A DNA stretch of 64,000 nt from Brachypterus glaber (GCA_958510825.1 OY294045.1:94982988-95046987); one strand, 5' to 3'. Numbered from the stretch's first letter, positions 22,499 to 33,950 are shown. Notes: generated by a model not told the origin, from the sequence alone. Made by a program: numbers and translations.

Positions 22499-23806
22499 CG
22501 CTAAATTTTGTCTTAAAAAATATGTTTTTTTTTTAAAATAGCTTGTTTTTTTAAGAAGGAATAAATACAAAGGGAACCCGAAAATAAACATGGTATATTG
22601 CATTTTTCTAATTACTTTAGAAAAATTAATTTTCAAAAAAAAAAAAAAGTGGAAATTCGAAAAACAAAAAATTCAAAAAAAAAAACTTAAACCCTGTATA
22701 AATAAAATTAAAATAGGAGATTCTATAAAAACAAAAAAATACCTAATTTTTCACAATATAAAATAATTATAACATTACAAATTAATTTACCTAACTCTGA
22801 TTTTTCTAAATTTTTAGCACTATTTTCGGGATTTCGGAATATCCCGAAAAAAAAAAATGATCCCGAAATTTAAAGCTTCCGAATCTCAGGACTGAAATCC
22901 CTAATAAAAAGTTTTATGAAAATGTTTCAAAATTAGTATTAATATTAACATGTTCCAGCTTTTTCCCGCATGAAATATTCGTAAAAACTTCTTCACGTCG
23001 TCAGGGAAATAACTTGCTATCCTAGTTTTTCGACAGGATAAATTTGCGGTGTTCCAGTTAAGAGGTTTAATAAAATGTCAATGAACTCTGAGAATATGAA
23101 CAAAAAGAGGAAAAGGGAAGGTTGTCTATACGACCCTTTTATTTATGTTTTCCGAGGAAAATAAAAATTTAAAGAAGGCTAAATAATATTGTATTAATAC
23201 AAATAAGTTAAATCGGATTCCCTTTCTAGGCGGTAAATTGAAATTTTCAGGAAAAATAATGTTCTACAAGGGGAAGATCCCTATTGTTTTTGAAAGTAAT
23301 CCCCACAAAAACAAAAAAGTTATGAGGGGTTAAACTTTTAAAAAAATCAAAAAAAGCTGAAGGAAATTTCCGATTAACGTAACTTTGTTAGGAAAAATTA
23401 CTTTTATTATAAGGATCAATTCTACCATTTTTAAATGTACACCCCCAAAAAAAGTTAAGGGAGGTTGACTTTAAAAAAAAAAATTGAAAATACTATAATT
23501 TTCAAAAAAAAAATGTTTCAATTTTTTGTTTTTCACAAAAAGAAAATTAAAAAAATAAATTGAGAAATTCTAAATAAATTGAAAAATTTTAAGTTTTTTT
23601 TTAAATTTTTTTTTTAATTTTTTTTTTGAATTTTTCGTTTTTCGAATTTTCAATGAATTTTCAATTTTTTTTTTGAAAATTAATTTTTCTAAGTAGAAAA
23701 ATGCAATATACTATGTTTATTTTACGGGCTCCCTTTGTATTTATTCCTTCTTAAAAATAACAAGCTGTTTAAAAAAAAACATATTTTTTAAGACAAAATT
23801 TTAGCG
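22499..23806. mobile_element. Long-TIR element of about 1.3 kb
   Basis: Left CGCTAAATTTTGTCTTAAAA and right TTTTAAGACAAAATTTTAGCG. The inverted arms extend about 190 bp, including ACAAAGGGAACCCG against CGGGCTCCCTTTGT and TGGTATATTGCATTTTTCT against its complement. The inside is poly-A/T rich with a repeat like that at 37800-37930. No transposase. Confidence 0.75.
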
Positions 23807-23846
23807 CTACCTCCATCCTGCTCTATTGGCGCCCACTGTATGTAAA

Positions 23847-24648
23847 ATACACTGCCCAGTAAAAGAGCTTTCTCATTTTTCACCCCCGCGCGTAAAATGG
23901 ATTTTTTTATTATCAGATTCACTTTCAGCAACCATAAAAACCTTAGTATACCAATTTTCACGAAAACTACCCTCTGCCCCTTTGGCGGTGAAATTAGAAT
24001 TTTGTTATAATCAGATTCCCTTTCAACAACCTCAAAAACCCCAATATACCAATTTTCACGAAAACTACCCCTCACCCCTCAGAGGGTGGATTTAGAATAT
24101 TTTTATTATCAGATTCACTTTCAGCAATCTCAAAAACCCCAATATACCAGTTTTCACGAAAACTACCCCCCACCCCTGAGGGGTGGACCAATCTTCAAGA
24201 AAATATTGAAAATATTTAAAAATATTTACCCCCCAACCCCCGTGGGGGAAGAGTTAAAAAAAATTATTATCAGATTCAATTTCAGCAACCTGAAAAACCC
24301 ATGTATAGCAATTTTCAAATTTTTCTAAAAAAAATATATTTTTCTCCATTTACCCCCCTTGCCGCACCCCAATGTTTACCAAAAACAATCCCGAGCGAGA
24401 ACGTTTCGTAACAACCTGTATGCCAAATTTCAAGTCTCTAGCTTAAAGCGTTCTTAAGTTCGTACCCACAAGATTTCCCGGACAGACCGATCGACCCACC
24501 GATTGACCGACCATTTTTTTTTGCTCGAAAATTATTTATATCGACATAAAACGTCATAAAACGCAAAAATACGCAAAAAAAAATTTTGAAAATTTTTGCA
24601 CCAATACAAGGCTTTCCGAAATTTTGAAAATTTTCAAAATGGGAAAGC
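23847..24648 (-). mobile_element. INE-1/Helentron-like element, family 2, copy 2
   Basis: Left edge ATACACTGCCCAGTAAAAGAGC then TTTCTCATTTTTCACC; right edge CAAAATGGGAAAGC. Between them are tandem units with CCCTCAGAGGGT-type blocks and CCAATATACCAGTTTTCACG, and a GACCGATCGACCCACCG run near 24480. The same arrangement spans 57429-58392, which shows the boundaries. Confidence 0.7.
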
Positions 24649-25179
24649 AAAATGCATAATTTGTTATTAATCATAGGTAAAGGTCGATTCAGGCATAATT
24701 ATCACTAACTACACTAAACTGAATTAGGAAATTAATAAATTAATAAAATTAAGAAACATAACCTCAAATTCTATAATAAATTTTCCGTGGTATGCAACAA
24801 TTAAGATAAATTTATTTATTTATTTATTTGTTTACCACCATTTACAGGATAACCCAATTACAAATAGGGAATAAAAAAGAATATAAAAATATTACTTAAA
24901 AATACATAAAAAATGAGATTTTAAAAAGAAGAAAATAGAAATTTAAGTTATAAAAAAAAGATTTTTTATGGTAGTGATGTTACAGCCGAATAAAATATAA
25001 AATGTAGCATAAAATAATGATGATGATCTTAAAATACACCATAGAAAAAGAATTTCTGAAATACACAAACTTTAGTGCAAAATTTTATAAACAACCTTTA
25101 TCCAATACATCAATATAAAGACTTAGATTACTGTCGTCAACTTACCTAAGGAAATTGACATATTATTCAATGTTTATAA

Positions 25180-25214
25180 ATTGTCTCACGTCTCCCCTAG
25201 CAACGTGAGACAAT
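25180..25214. repeat. 12-bp-stem hairpin near the left end of the recombinase element
   Basis: ATTGTCTCACGT, 11-nt loop, ACGTGAGACAAT: a perfect stem about 80 bp inside the left end. Possibly a binding site or transcript-end structure; role unknown. Confidence 0.6.
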
Positions 25215-25707
25215 ATTTTTACCCCACTCTTTTAGAAAAGGCAGTTTTTTAATGAAATACTTACTTTTTAGTGATTGGGGTGTGTGCGTTTATCATGGGA
25301 TCCCATTTAATTGATCTTACGAGCCAAACGGCTAAAATAAACAGTAACAATGTTGAAATTTTGAAAGCAATAAAATTGCTATCATAACCTTATAATTGAA
25401 ATGTCAAACGTTTGTTTTCCAAAGCCTACTCATCATCGAATCTCGATGTTTATTGATGTAAGGATGCTTTTATATCAATTGTAAAATTTAAAAATATCGA
25501 TTTCATATTAAGCACATAATGATTCACTTTAATTTACTTTAGTCATGAAGTCTTTAGACTATTATTTATAAACTATATTTATATTTCTTGCGTTTTTTGT
25601 AAATATATAGTTTTTACATCGAACTGGTCGATGTAGAATAGCCTCTATAGTAGATGAAACGTACAAAATAGGTAGTTCTAAATTAATAAATGAAACATTG
25701 AAAATAT

Positions 25708-25713
25708 TTTATT
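25708..25713 (-). terminator. Polyadenylation signal of the recombinase gene
   Basis: AATAAA on the minus strand about 50 bp after the stop codon at 25763. Confidence 0.4.
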
Positions 25714-25762
25714 GAAATAATTTTAAAGTTACCAAAAAACTGTATAAAAACTACAGTAAAAT

Positions 25763-27012
25763 CTATTCAGTTTCTTTTTTATATATGTTAATGTTTTGGA
25801 TGGGTCCGTGGAAGTGTATACCCCCAAACTGACCTTCAAAGGCCTTAGTTAAGGCATTGTTCACTGTAACATTAATGGGGCTTGTCGGTCTGGATGAGGA
25901 GTATATATTAATAGGAGGAGGAGGAGGAGGGACTGAAATAGTGGCAGGAGCACTTTCAGTGGCTGATGTTGAAGCAATGACATCAGTGGCAGGAATGTGG
26001 ACAGGAGTACGAACCACAGTAGATGTTTTTGCTCCTGATATCTTTCTTGCAATTTCAATTTTGTTCTTAATAGAATCCTCTATGTACCCCTCAGCAACAT
26101 TGTTGTTTTTCCAAGCTCCATGGCGTTTAATTTCCATAATATCAGCTCCTCCATCAGCCAACAATGTTGCTGAGGAACGTCGAAAGCAGTGACCAGTGTA
26201 ATCGGAAGAATTTGGTAAGTTTAAATATCTTGCGATATGAAATGGTATCTTAGAAAGAGTGTTACTGCCAACTGGCTGGCATATACACTTCTGGTCTCTG
26301 TAACATAGAAAAAACCTATCTGTTTTAGGATTTTTGGGCCTAAGGGATACATATTTTTTGTATAATTGTAATGGGTTTACTGGAAATCCTTTTTCAATAA
26401 CAGCAAAACTACGTGGCTTGTTGGTTTTAGAATCTGGAATTTTGATGTATAAATATGCTCCCTTGTCTTCAATATCAGCAGTTGTCAGTTTTGTTAGCTC
26501 ATCACAACGACATGCCCCTGATATTGCAATAATCAGAGCTATCTTCATCAGGAGATACTGACTGTCTGGCGCATCCACCAAAAATCTTACTATATTTTCC
26601 CGTTCTAAAATTCTAGCCTTTTTGGGCTTGTAATCCCTGCTTTTACCTTTTAAAAAAGCTGTGAGCTTTGTAAACCTAAAATATACAAACTTAGAAAATA
26701 AATCACAAAAATAAGTATGTTTTACCTCGAAATATCTATATCCTCAAAGATTTTTATAGTTGCCTTTAATTTTGAGTATTTGCACCACATTGAACTCGAT
26801 TGTAATGACTTTGATAAATGCAAAAAGTATGCAAGCAGAACATCCTCATTTAAACCTTTTATGTTTCTCAAATTTCTCCAGTTATCGAAAATTTTATACT
26901 CGTGTTCATATTTTTCCTTTGATTTCGGCGGTAGTGTATTAAAAGCAGCTACTTTAGCTTCTTCCAGGATATCCTCAGGGATAAAAACACTATTTTCTTC
27001 TCCAAAATCCAT
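25763..27012 (-). CDS. Crypton-type tyrosine recombinase, two exons, 399 aa
   Basis: Exon 1 is 27012-26726 and exon 2 is 26675-25763, separated by a 50-bp intron (GTAAAAC...TTTTAG). Joined they give 400 codons including the stop with no break. I start at MDFGEENSVF because the longer upstream reading runs through the element's terminal hairpin. Residues 1-130 form the SAM-like/core-binding region (ILEEAKVAAF, KSKEKYEHEYKIF, NVLLAYF-like EDVLLAYFLHLSKS). The catalytic domain has Arg152 in GACRCDEL, a beta-hairpin lysine about 179, His258 and Arg261 in GHCFRRSSATLLADGG, His281, Trp284 and the nucleophile Tyr293 in NVAEGYIEDS. A proline run (345-350) and a conserved-looking tail with HFHGPIQNINIY follow. 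Proteins like this are abundant in insects and belong with the Crypton (CryptonI) recombinases or genes derived from them. All catalytic residues are present, so it may be active. It would cut and rejoin DNA in the nucleus via a 3'-phosphotyrosine intermediate. Could also be a domesticated relative, but its location inside a repeat argues for a transposon. Confidence 0.85.
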
Positions 27013-27186
27013 TTTAAATTTAAAAATGACGCCACGCGGAAAATTAAATCTTGAACTGTCAAACTTGCAATTGTTTTTTTTTGTAACATAGCCGCCTGCT
27101 ATTACAGCAGCCGTAATGAGATAAAACATTGCGTGTACATAAAAAAGCATTATTAAAAACCGCATTTTCGTATGATTACAAATGTA

Positions 27187-27332
27187 TTGGATAAAATTTT
27201 GTATGGCACACGTGGGCAAATAGATATTGTCCACACAAGAATATTGACCCACTCGGCCTACGGCCGTCGTGGGTCAAACATTCTCTCGTGGACAATATCT
27301 TATTTTACCCACTAGTACCATAAATAACTATT
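27187..27332 (-). repeat. Terminal hairpin of the recombinase element
   Basis: TATGGCACACGTGGG...GATATTGTCCAC...GAATATTGACCCAC then loop TCGGCCTACGGCCGTC and the returning GTGGGTCAA, GTGGACAATATC, CCCACTAGTACCATA. The pairing matches that of copies A-C although many bases differ on both arms. Confidence 0.8.
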
Positions 27333-27715
27333 ATCCAAGTATAAAAATAAAAATGAAGATGGGGACACCTCTGTATTTTAAAAATTCGTACATTTTCAGT
27401 GTTAAGGAAAAACACAGTAGTTACATAAGGAAATAAAAGGTACTTTTAGAGATAAGTTGGTTTTAAATCACGATTTTTAATCCCAACAACTGCAAATATA
27501 GTAATAATCTTCCTGCGCAATAGATATTGTTTTTTTTTTTACTTATTCAGTCGTATTTACATATGCTTATTATCTGTTTGGCATTTACCTTATTGTTGCA
27601 TACCACGGAAAATTTATTATAAAATTTAAGGTTATGTTTCTTAATTATCTTAGTTTTTTAATTTCTTAATTCAGTCTAGTGTAGTTAGTGATAATTATGC
27701 CTGAATTGACCTTAA

Positions 27716-27979
27716 GCGCTCAATATTTACCCATTAGATTTACACAAGAGTAACTCCATTATTACTAATTGTACAGTTATTGCTAAGCTAAACAAAAAAA
27801 AGATCCAGTATAAAAGTTTTATTCAATAGAATAAACATAGAATAACATTACATTTACGAATAATATATAAATAATTTGGAATTATTGATGCTTGACAAAT
27901 TTATAGCGGTGTACACCATTGGTACATGTACTGTATACTGTACGTAATAATAATAAGTTATTTATTTAGCACATTGCCT
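27716..27979. other. No feature recognised
   Basis: AT-rich spacer between the TIR transposon and a LINE relic. Confidence 0.4.
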
Positions 27980-28470
27980 ACAAAATATAACATTTTAAAT
28001 AAAAAAAATTTATTAATAATCTATAATTCACTAGTTGAATCTATCATTAACTATTGTATTTTAGCATGGGGTGGTATTTATAAAAACTCTTTAGAAAATT
28101 AATTAAAAAGTAAATTTTAGAAATTATGTTTTATAATAACCGACTTTTTTCAACAGATACACTTTACTCAAACTCAAATATTTTAAACATTAGGCAAATA
28201 TATATCTACCGCTGTCTTCTTTTCCATTTCAACCCTTTACCGAATCAATATGTTAATCATAACCAACATTCCCGTCTTCATGAAAATCAAAATTTAATAT
28301 TTCCCCTATTTAAAAAAGTTCACAAAAAACGGTATTTTATCAAGGTCCCAAATTATTTAATATTCTCCCCACTGATATAAAAAATTTAAAAAATTACATA
28401 AATATAAAACACACGTAAAAACTAATATCAAATATAATTTAAGATTTTTAGATTTTTTTTCAAATGAATT
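27980..28470 (+). pseudogene. Decayed LINE reverse transcriptase C-terminal relic
   Basis: Read in shifting frames the segment gives NSLVESIINYCILAWGG, then a stop-containing stretch, then NILNIRQIYIYRCLLFHF and VPNYLIFSPLI. This is the usual order of the thumb and C-terminal part of jockey/CR1/L2-like LINEs (YNSLVESIINY...WG). Several stops and a frameshift show it is long dead. The 5' end is missing. Confidence 0.65.
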
Positions 28471-28479
28471 TATTTTTTA

Positions 28480-30105
28480 ACCCACTTCCAAAAAAGGAGG
28501 AGGTTATCAATGCGACGTGGGACTTTGTTTTTCTTATGTTTGTTCCCGCATAACTTTGGAACGAATTAACGGAAACTTTTTGCAACTTAAAGAGGGCATT
28601 CCTGAGGTGGTCCCGTTTTAATTTGACGCTCGGATAATGCCGGGTAAGCCGGATAATCAAGATAAATCTAATCGTTTTAACACAATTTCACTTAAAATCG
28701 GCTTAACTTGGTTCTAATACCAACCAAATTTTTAGAAAATGATCGGACAACTCGAATAAGTCGGATAACATGATTAAGGGGTCACTCAAATATTACGGCA
28801 TAACTTTGGAACGAACAAACGGAATTTGATGAAACTTTTTGAAACTTAAATAGCGCATTCCTGAGGTGGTCCCGTTTTAATTTGACGCTCGGATAATGCC
28901 GGGTAAGCCGGATAATCAAGAGAAATCTAATCGTTTTAACGTAATTTCACTTAAAACCGGCTTAACTTGGTTCTAATACCAACCAAATTTTTAGAAAATG
29001 ATCGGACAACTCGAATAAGTTGGATAACATGATTAAGGGGTCACTCAAATATTACGGCATAACTTTGGAACGAACGAACGGAATTTGATGAAACTTTTTG
29101 AAACTTAAATAGGGCATTCCTGAGGTGGTCCCGTTAAAATTTGACGCTCGGATAATGCCAGGTAAGCCGGATAATCAAGAGAAATCTAATCGTTTTAACG
29201 TAATTTCACTTAAAACCGGCTTAACTTGGTTCTAATACCAACCAAATTTTTAGAAAATGATCGGACAACTCGAATAAGTCGGATAACATGATTAAGGGGT
29301 CACTCAAATATTACGGCATAACTTTGGAACGAACGAACGGAATTTGATGAAACTTTTTGAAACTTAAATAGGGCATTCCTGAGCTGGTCCCGTTAAAATT
29401 TGACCCTCGGATAATGCCGGGTAAGCCGGATAATCAAGAGAAATCTAATCGTTTTAACGTAATTTCACTTAAAACCGGCTTAACTTGGTTCTAATACCAA
29501 CCAAATTTTTAGAAAATGATCGGACAACTCGAATAAGTCGGATAACATGATTAAGGGGTCACTCAAATATTACGGCATAACTTTGGAACGAACGAACGAA
29601 CGGAATTTGATGAAACTTTTTGAAACTTAAATAGGGCATTCCTGAGGTGGTCCCGTTTAAATTTGACGCTCGGATAATGCCGGGTAAGCCGGATAGTCAA
29701 GAGAAATCTAATCGTTTTAACGTAATTTCACTTAAAACCGGCTTAACTTGCTTCTAATACCAACCAAATTTTTAGAAAATGATCGGACAACTCGAATAAG
29801 TTGGATAACATGATTAAGGGGTCACTCAAATATTACGGAATAACTTTGGAACGAACGAACGGAATTTGATGAAACTTTTTGAAACTTAAATAGGGCATTC
29901 CTGAGGTGGTCTCGTTTTAATTTGACCCTCGGATAATGCCGGGTAAGCCGGATAATCAAGAGAAATCTAATCCTTTTAACGTAATTTCACTTAAAACCGG
30001 CTTAACTTGGTTCTAATACCAACCAAATTTTTAGAAAATTATCGGACAACTCGGATATATCGGATAACTTGAAACCCTTGGGTCACTCAAATATTACGGC
30101 AGGCT
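28480..30105 (+). repeat. Tandem array, six units of about 258 bp
   Basis: Each unit contains TAACTTTGGAACGAACGAAC, GGGCATTCCTGAGGTGGTCC, TTGACGCTCGGATAATGCCG and AGAAAATGATCGGACAACTC. Unit starts (TAACTTTGGAACG) fall at about 28552, 28802, 29060, 29322, 29579 and 29841. Units are over 90% alike; length differs through an expandable AACG tract. It starts after ACCCACTTCCAAAAAAGGAG. No coding role. Confidence 0.9.
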
Positions 30106-30294
30106 AAAAATCTTTTAAATGCCGCTAAACTTGATTCTGTGGACCTGTAATATTAAAATACCAAGAGAAAATGATAAGGGGCTAGATATAGACTTTTTAG
30201 ATTTATATTTGTGCTAGAGCACTATTGATAGGTAGGTTTGTTGGGGTAGGTAAGAAGGTTATTTGATTCCGTGTAAACACAATAACAAAGGACT

Positions 30295-31085
30295 ACCCTG
30301 GTAGAAAAGTACATAAATCTAACTTAACATAACATTAAATTAGTGTCATTTTTATGTTTAGTCTCAAACGTTATACAAAAACGTTATAAAATATATAAAT
30401 CTAACCTTAAAAATTAACGTTTGGCAAAAACGTTATAAGATATATAAATCTAACCTTAAAAACTAACGTTTGACAAAAACGTTATAAAATACATAAATCT
30501 AACGTTAGTTTCCCAACTAAATTCTAACCTTTTTCTAACCTTATTCTAACTTTAAATATTTTTTAAATTTCCATTATTAATACGTAAGCAATAGTAGAAA
30601 ATACTCATTTCAGACAGCTTATAGTAAGTCTGGCAACGCTGTACTATAATTGAAAAAATTTCTTAAAATTCTGAATGTATAAATAAATATTAACTAACCT
30701 AATATGAAGTTTTTCTGAGAGGTAAACGGATTTATCGAAGTATAACAGCGTATTACACGAAAAATATTTAGGGCCACCTAAAAAGATGGATATTTTATAA
30801 ATAAATGTAACGAAATTATGTTTAAAATATATTAAGATTTATTTATATGAATAAATTTGTCTCCAGCTGCCATTTTATGATGCAGGTAGAATTTTCCTAG
30901 TTGGACACGCCCCCTACGAAAGTTAGAAATTAAACGTACTTACAACGTATTTCTAACTTAAAAATCTAACGTTTGTAACTAAAGTTTGATTTTAACGTTA
31001 AAAAGCGGGACATTTGCACACGTACTTTTATACAGTTTTCTAACGTTAGAAAAACGTTAGTCTAACGTTAAATTTCTACTAGGGT
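30295..31085. mobile_element. Inverted-repeat element with ACCCTGGTAGAAA ends
   Basis: Left ACCCTGGTAGAAA, right TTTCTACTAGGGT. Inside the left part a unit containing AACGTTATAAAATATATAAA and TCTAACCTTA is repeated three times (about 30365-30505); TCTAACGTTAG-type motifs dominate both ends. No ORF. Confidence 0.6.
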
Positions 31086-31259
31086 AGATATAGACTTGTA
31101 TGCGAACATATGTGTTAGATAATTATAATTATAATAGTTTGACCAACAATTTTATAAAGATGGTCTATATTTAAATTTTATTTAAAGTTATGTTGATGTT
31201 TCTGGAATATTCGATCTATTGGCCGGTTTACGATATGAATTTACTATATAGTACATACT

Positions 31260-32390
31260 ACTATATGAGGCGTATACTGCAAGAGTGGCTCATATGTGTT
31301 TTTTTTGTTGAGATTTGCGTTTTTTTTTAAATCTATATCTTTCATTACATACCACCCTCATAACAGAGGGTTTTCTTTTTGTCACGATACAAGCATTTAA
31401 AGCACTATTGCATTATTAAAATTATCGCTTTTATTAGTACTAGAGTGGCCCACAGGTATAGGCTATATATAATTTTTTAATGTTACATACCATTTGCCCC
31501 CTTAAAACGCAGCGAAACGTTTTAAACATATTCGCCCTCCCCCCCTAGAGCGTTACGTGATACTTGAATGTTCCCTAATGGGTTGATAGGGGTGTTCGCT
31601 GGGTTATATTATTGGGGATGTTGAAAAAGCCAACTACATCATTAAAAATGTCAATTTTATTCTTAAAAAAACTAACAAGGCAAGTTTTACCAAGGATTTA
31701 TGAAGATATTTTTAGAAAGATTCTTAAAAAAGCCAAAATTTGTTTTATAGAGAAAGTTATTTGTTCGTCCCAAAACAAATAATTTTCTGCACAAATGCAG
31801 GAGCGTTATGTTACCAATTTCGTACATTTTGCTTTATTAATAAAAAATAATTACAACTTACCTTAAACTTTGAGATCAAAGGAATTGAAATCCATTTAGG
31901 TACTTGAACAATGTTTACGCATTAGTTATTCTTCATTTTTAAAGGTAATTACTCCAAGAACAGTAAAAAATCGTTTATTTAACTATTCAGGAGCATAATT
32001 ATTGGTATTTTGACTATTCTGTTATTAAAAATAATTAAAATTTCAAAGTAAAATGTGAGGTTAGATCATATATATGTTAATATATGGGTTACATCTACTC
32101 AAAAAAAAACGTGTTATTGATCTCGTTCGTAATGCAATAGTGGCCCAAAATGAACACAATGTAGTGACTCACCAATTTTTTTCTCTAAGAAAGTAAAGAA
32201 AGTAAAATAAATTTGTTTGTCATACATTACCTTAATGTTGATTGAGTCTAAAAACCCTAACAGAAAAATTTTAAATAAAATAATGCGTCCTAGACCAAAG
32301 ATTAAAAAATCGAAGAAATTTAAATCGCCATTATCTCGATATTTTCATAAAGTGAGATAGGCCACTCTTGCACTATACGCCTCATATAGT
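31260..32390. mobile_element. TIR element of about 1.1 kb, no ORF
   Basis: Left ACTATATGAGGCGTATACTG with CAAGAGTGGC following; right GCCACTCTTG then CACTATACGCCTCATATAGT. About 31 bp of inverted match with one or two differences. The inside holds AGTGGCC-like subterminal repeats (31443, 32138). Non-autonomous. Confidence 0.75.
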
Positions 32391-32394
32391 ATAT

Positions 32395-32535
32395 GTAAAT
32401 ATACTATACTATACTATACTATACTATACTAGGAAAATTAATATTTTATCAGTGCGGTTTATTATTGTTGTGCTCCTTACTCACTAGGCGTGTGCACTGC
32501 GCTGATAATTACATTACATTACATTACATTACATG
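32395..32535. repeat. (ATACT)n and (ACATT)n pentanucleotide repeats
   Basis: ATACT repeated about six times at 32400-32431 and ACATT about five times at 32511-32535. They may be tails of retroposon fragments. Confidence 0.85.
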
Positions 32536-32715
32536 TTTGTTTAACCTCGTACTATTCTACTTAATTAAGCATCCCCTAAGTCCAGGACTTGTGTGGGCTA
32601 GTAGTAGAGGGAACCACCGGCTTATACTGACTTTCGAACCAGTTTCTAGGGAGTGTCCGTTTCACTTATCGCCTTCGCCAAATTTCAATTATTAATTAAC
32701 TGAAAAAGGCAAATC

Positions 32716-32787
32716 GGCGCCAGTGAGAATCGAACTCACGATAGTAGACTTGCTATGCATACGCGCTAGCCACTACGCTATGCCTCC
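32716..32787 (-). tRNA. tRNA-like sequence, Ala(AGC)-like, probably a pseudogene or SINE head
   Basis: On the minus strand 72 nt fold as a cloverleaf: D-arm region TAGCGTAGTGGCTAGCGC (A box), anticodon loop ATAGCAA giving AGC, perfect T arm GTGAG-TTCGATT-CTCAC (B box). The acceptor stem GGAGGCA/TGGCGCC has two mismatches and one anticodon-stem pair is broken. A T5 run follows 12 nt downstream, suiting polymerase III termination. The mismatches make a working tRNA unlikely. Confidence 0.5.
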
Positions 32788-32790
32788 CAT

Positions 32791-33125
32791 ATAATTGGTT
32801 AATTAGTTCCGTTAAATCGGAGCATAAACTCACTATAACACTTTAAGCAGTTTTAAAGTAGTTAATTACAAAAATCAATGAATTCACGATGACAAATACC
32901 ATTGTTTTTAAAAATTACCACACGCCTTAAGAAATTATGCAATATAATCGAAATTTAATTGAGTTTCCTGCCTGTTAAATTGCTTGAAAATTGACATTTC
33001 CTTTAGATATGTATTGAAAATTTCCATTAAAAATTTAATAATATTTATTTGATTTTAAAAACTTCCTACGGATTAGCTAATAAAAATTTTATTTAATTTT
33101 CTTGAAGTTTTTTTTAAAACGTTTA
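32791..33125. other. No feature recognised
   Basis: AT-rich, no ORF or matched repeat. Confidence 0.4.
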
Positions 33126-33261
33126 TAGTATATTAAAGTACTAGTTTCATAACATACGAGTACAAGTTTAGAAAACGAACCGCTTGCGGCGAGTTTTCTA
33201 AAGTACTAGTTGCTAAAATGTGTTAGGAAACGAGTGCTTTATACAATTTTTTCTATTTTGC
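33126..33261 (-). mobile_element. Family 4 hairpin element, copy 3 (3' end only)
   Basis: Only the terminal hairpin (ACTAGTTTCATAACATACG...CTCG...GTGTTAGGAAACGAG) and the TTTTTTCTATTTTGC subterminal motif remain. The body present in 15537-16053 is missing. It directly adjoins the large tetranucleotide array. Confidence 0.7.
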
Positions 33262-33296
33262 ATATTTTATAGTAATTTCTTCTCTTTTTTACTTAA

Positions 33297-33950
<654 letters not shown>

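Larger units (their letters stand above)
25098..27332 (-). mobile_element. Crypton-type tyrosine recombinase element (TTATCCAA family, copy D)
   Basis: Left end TTATCCAATACAT at 25098; inverted ATGTATTGGATAA at 27182-27194; terminal hairpin; right end AATAACTATT at 27332. Three non-autonomous relatives share this left end, the inverted motif, the TATGGCAC...GTACCATA hairpin frame and the right end (12013, 58714, 61083); 34267 is a more distant one. TTATCCAA also stands at the right junction (27331-27338), giving an 8-bp direct repeat around the element, as expected for recombinase-mediated integration. The element codes only for the recombinase. Alternative: a Helentron-like element that captured or was invaded by a Crypton gene. 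Confidence 0.65.
24681..27712. mobile_element. TIR transposon (121-bp ends, TAA target duplication) enclosing the recombinase element
   Basis: Left end AGGTCGATTCAGGCATAATT at 24681 and right end AATTATGCCTGAATTGACCT at 27712. The inverted ends match over 121 bp with about ten differences, stopping at GGTATGCAACAAT. TAA stands on both outer sides (24678-24680, 27713-27715). 3-bp TWA duplications are typical of PIF/Harbinger elements (family knowledge); no Harbinger transposase is seen. The 25098-27332 recombinase element lies inside, so without it this would be an element of about 800 bp. Confidence 0.7.

Noticed and set aside
26722..27252. Longer recombinase start MGQYSCVDN
   Set aside because: The extra 80 residues translate the element's terminal hairpin; the internal MDFGEEN start fits the family better.
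28480..30105. Possible CRISPR-like array
   Set aside because: Units are about 258 bp and repetitive throughout, without unique spacers, in a eukaryotic context.
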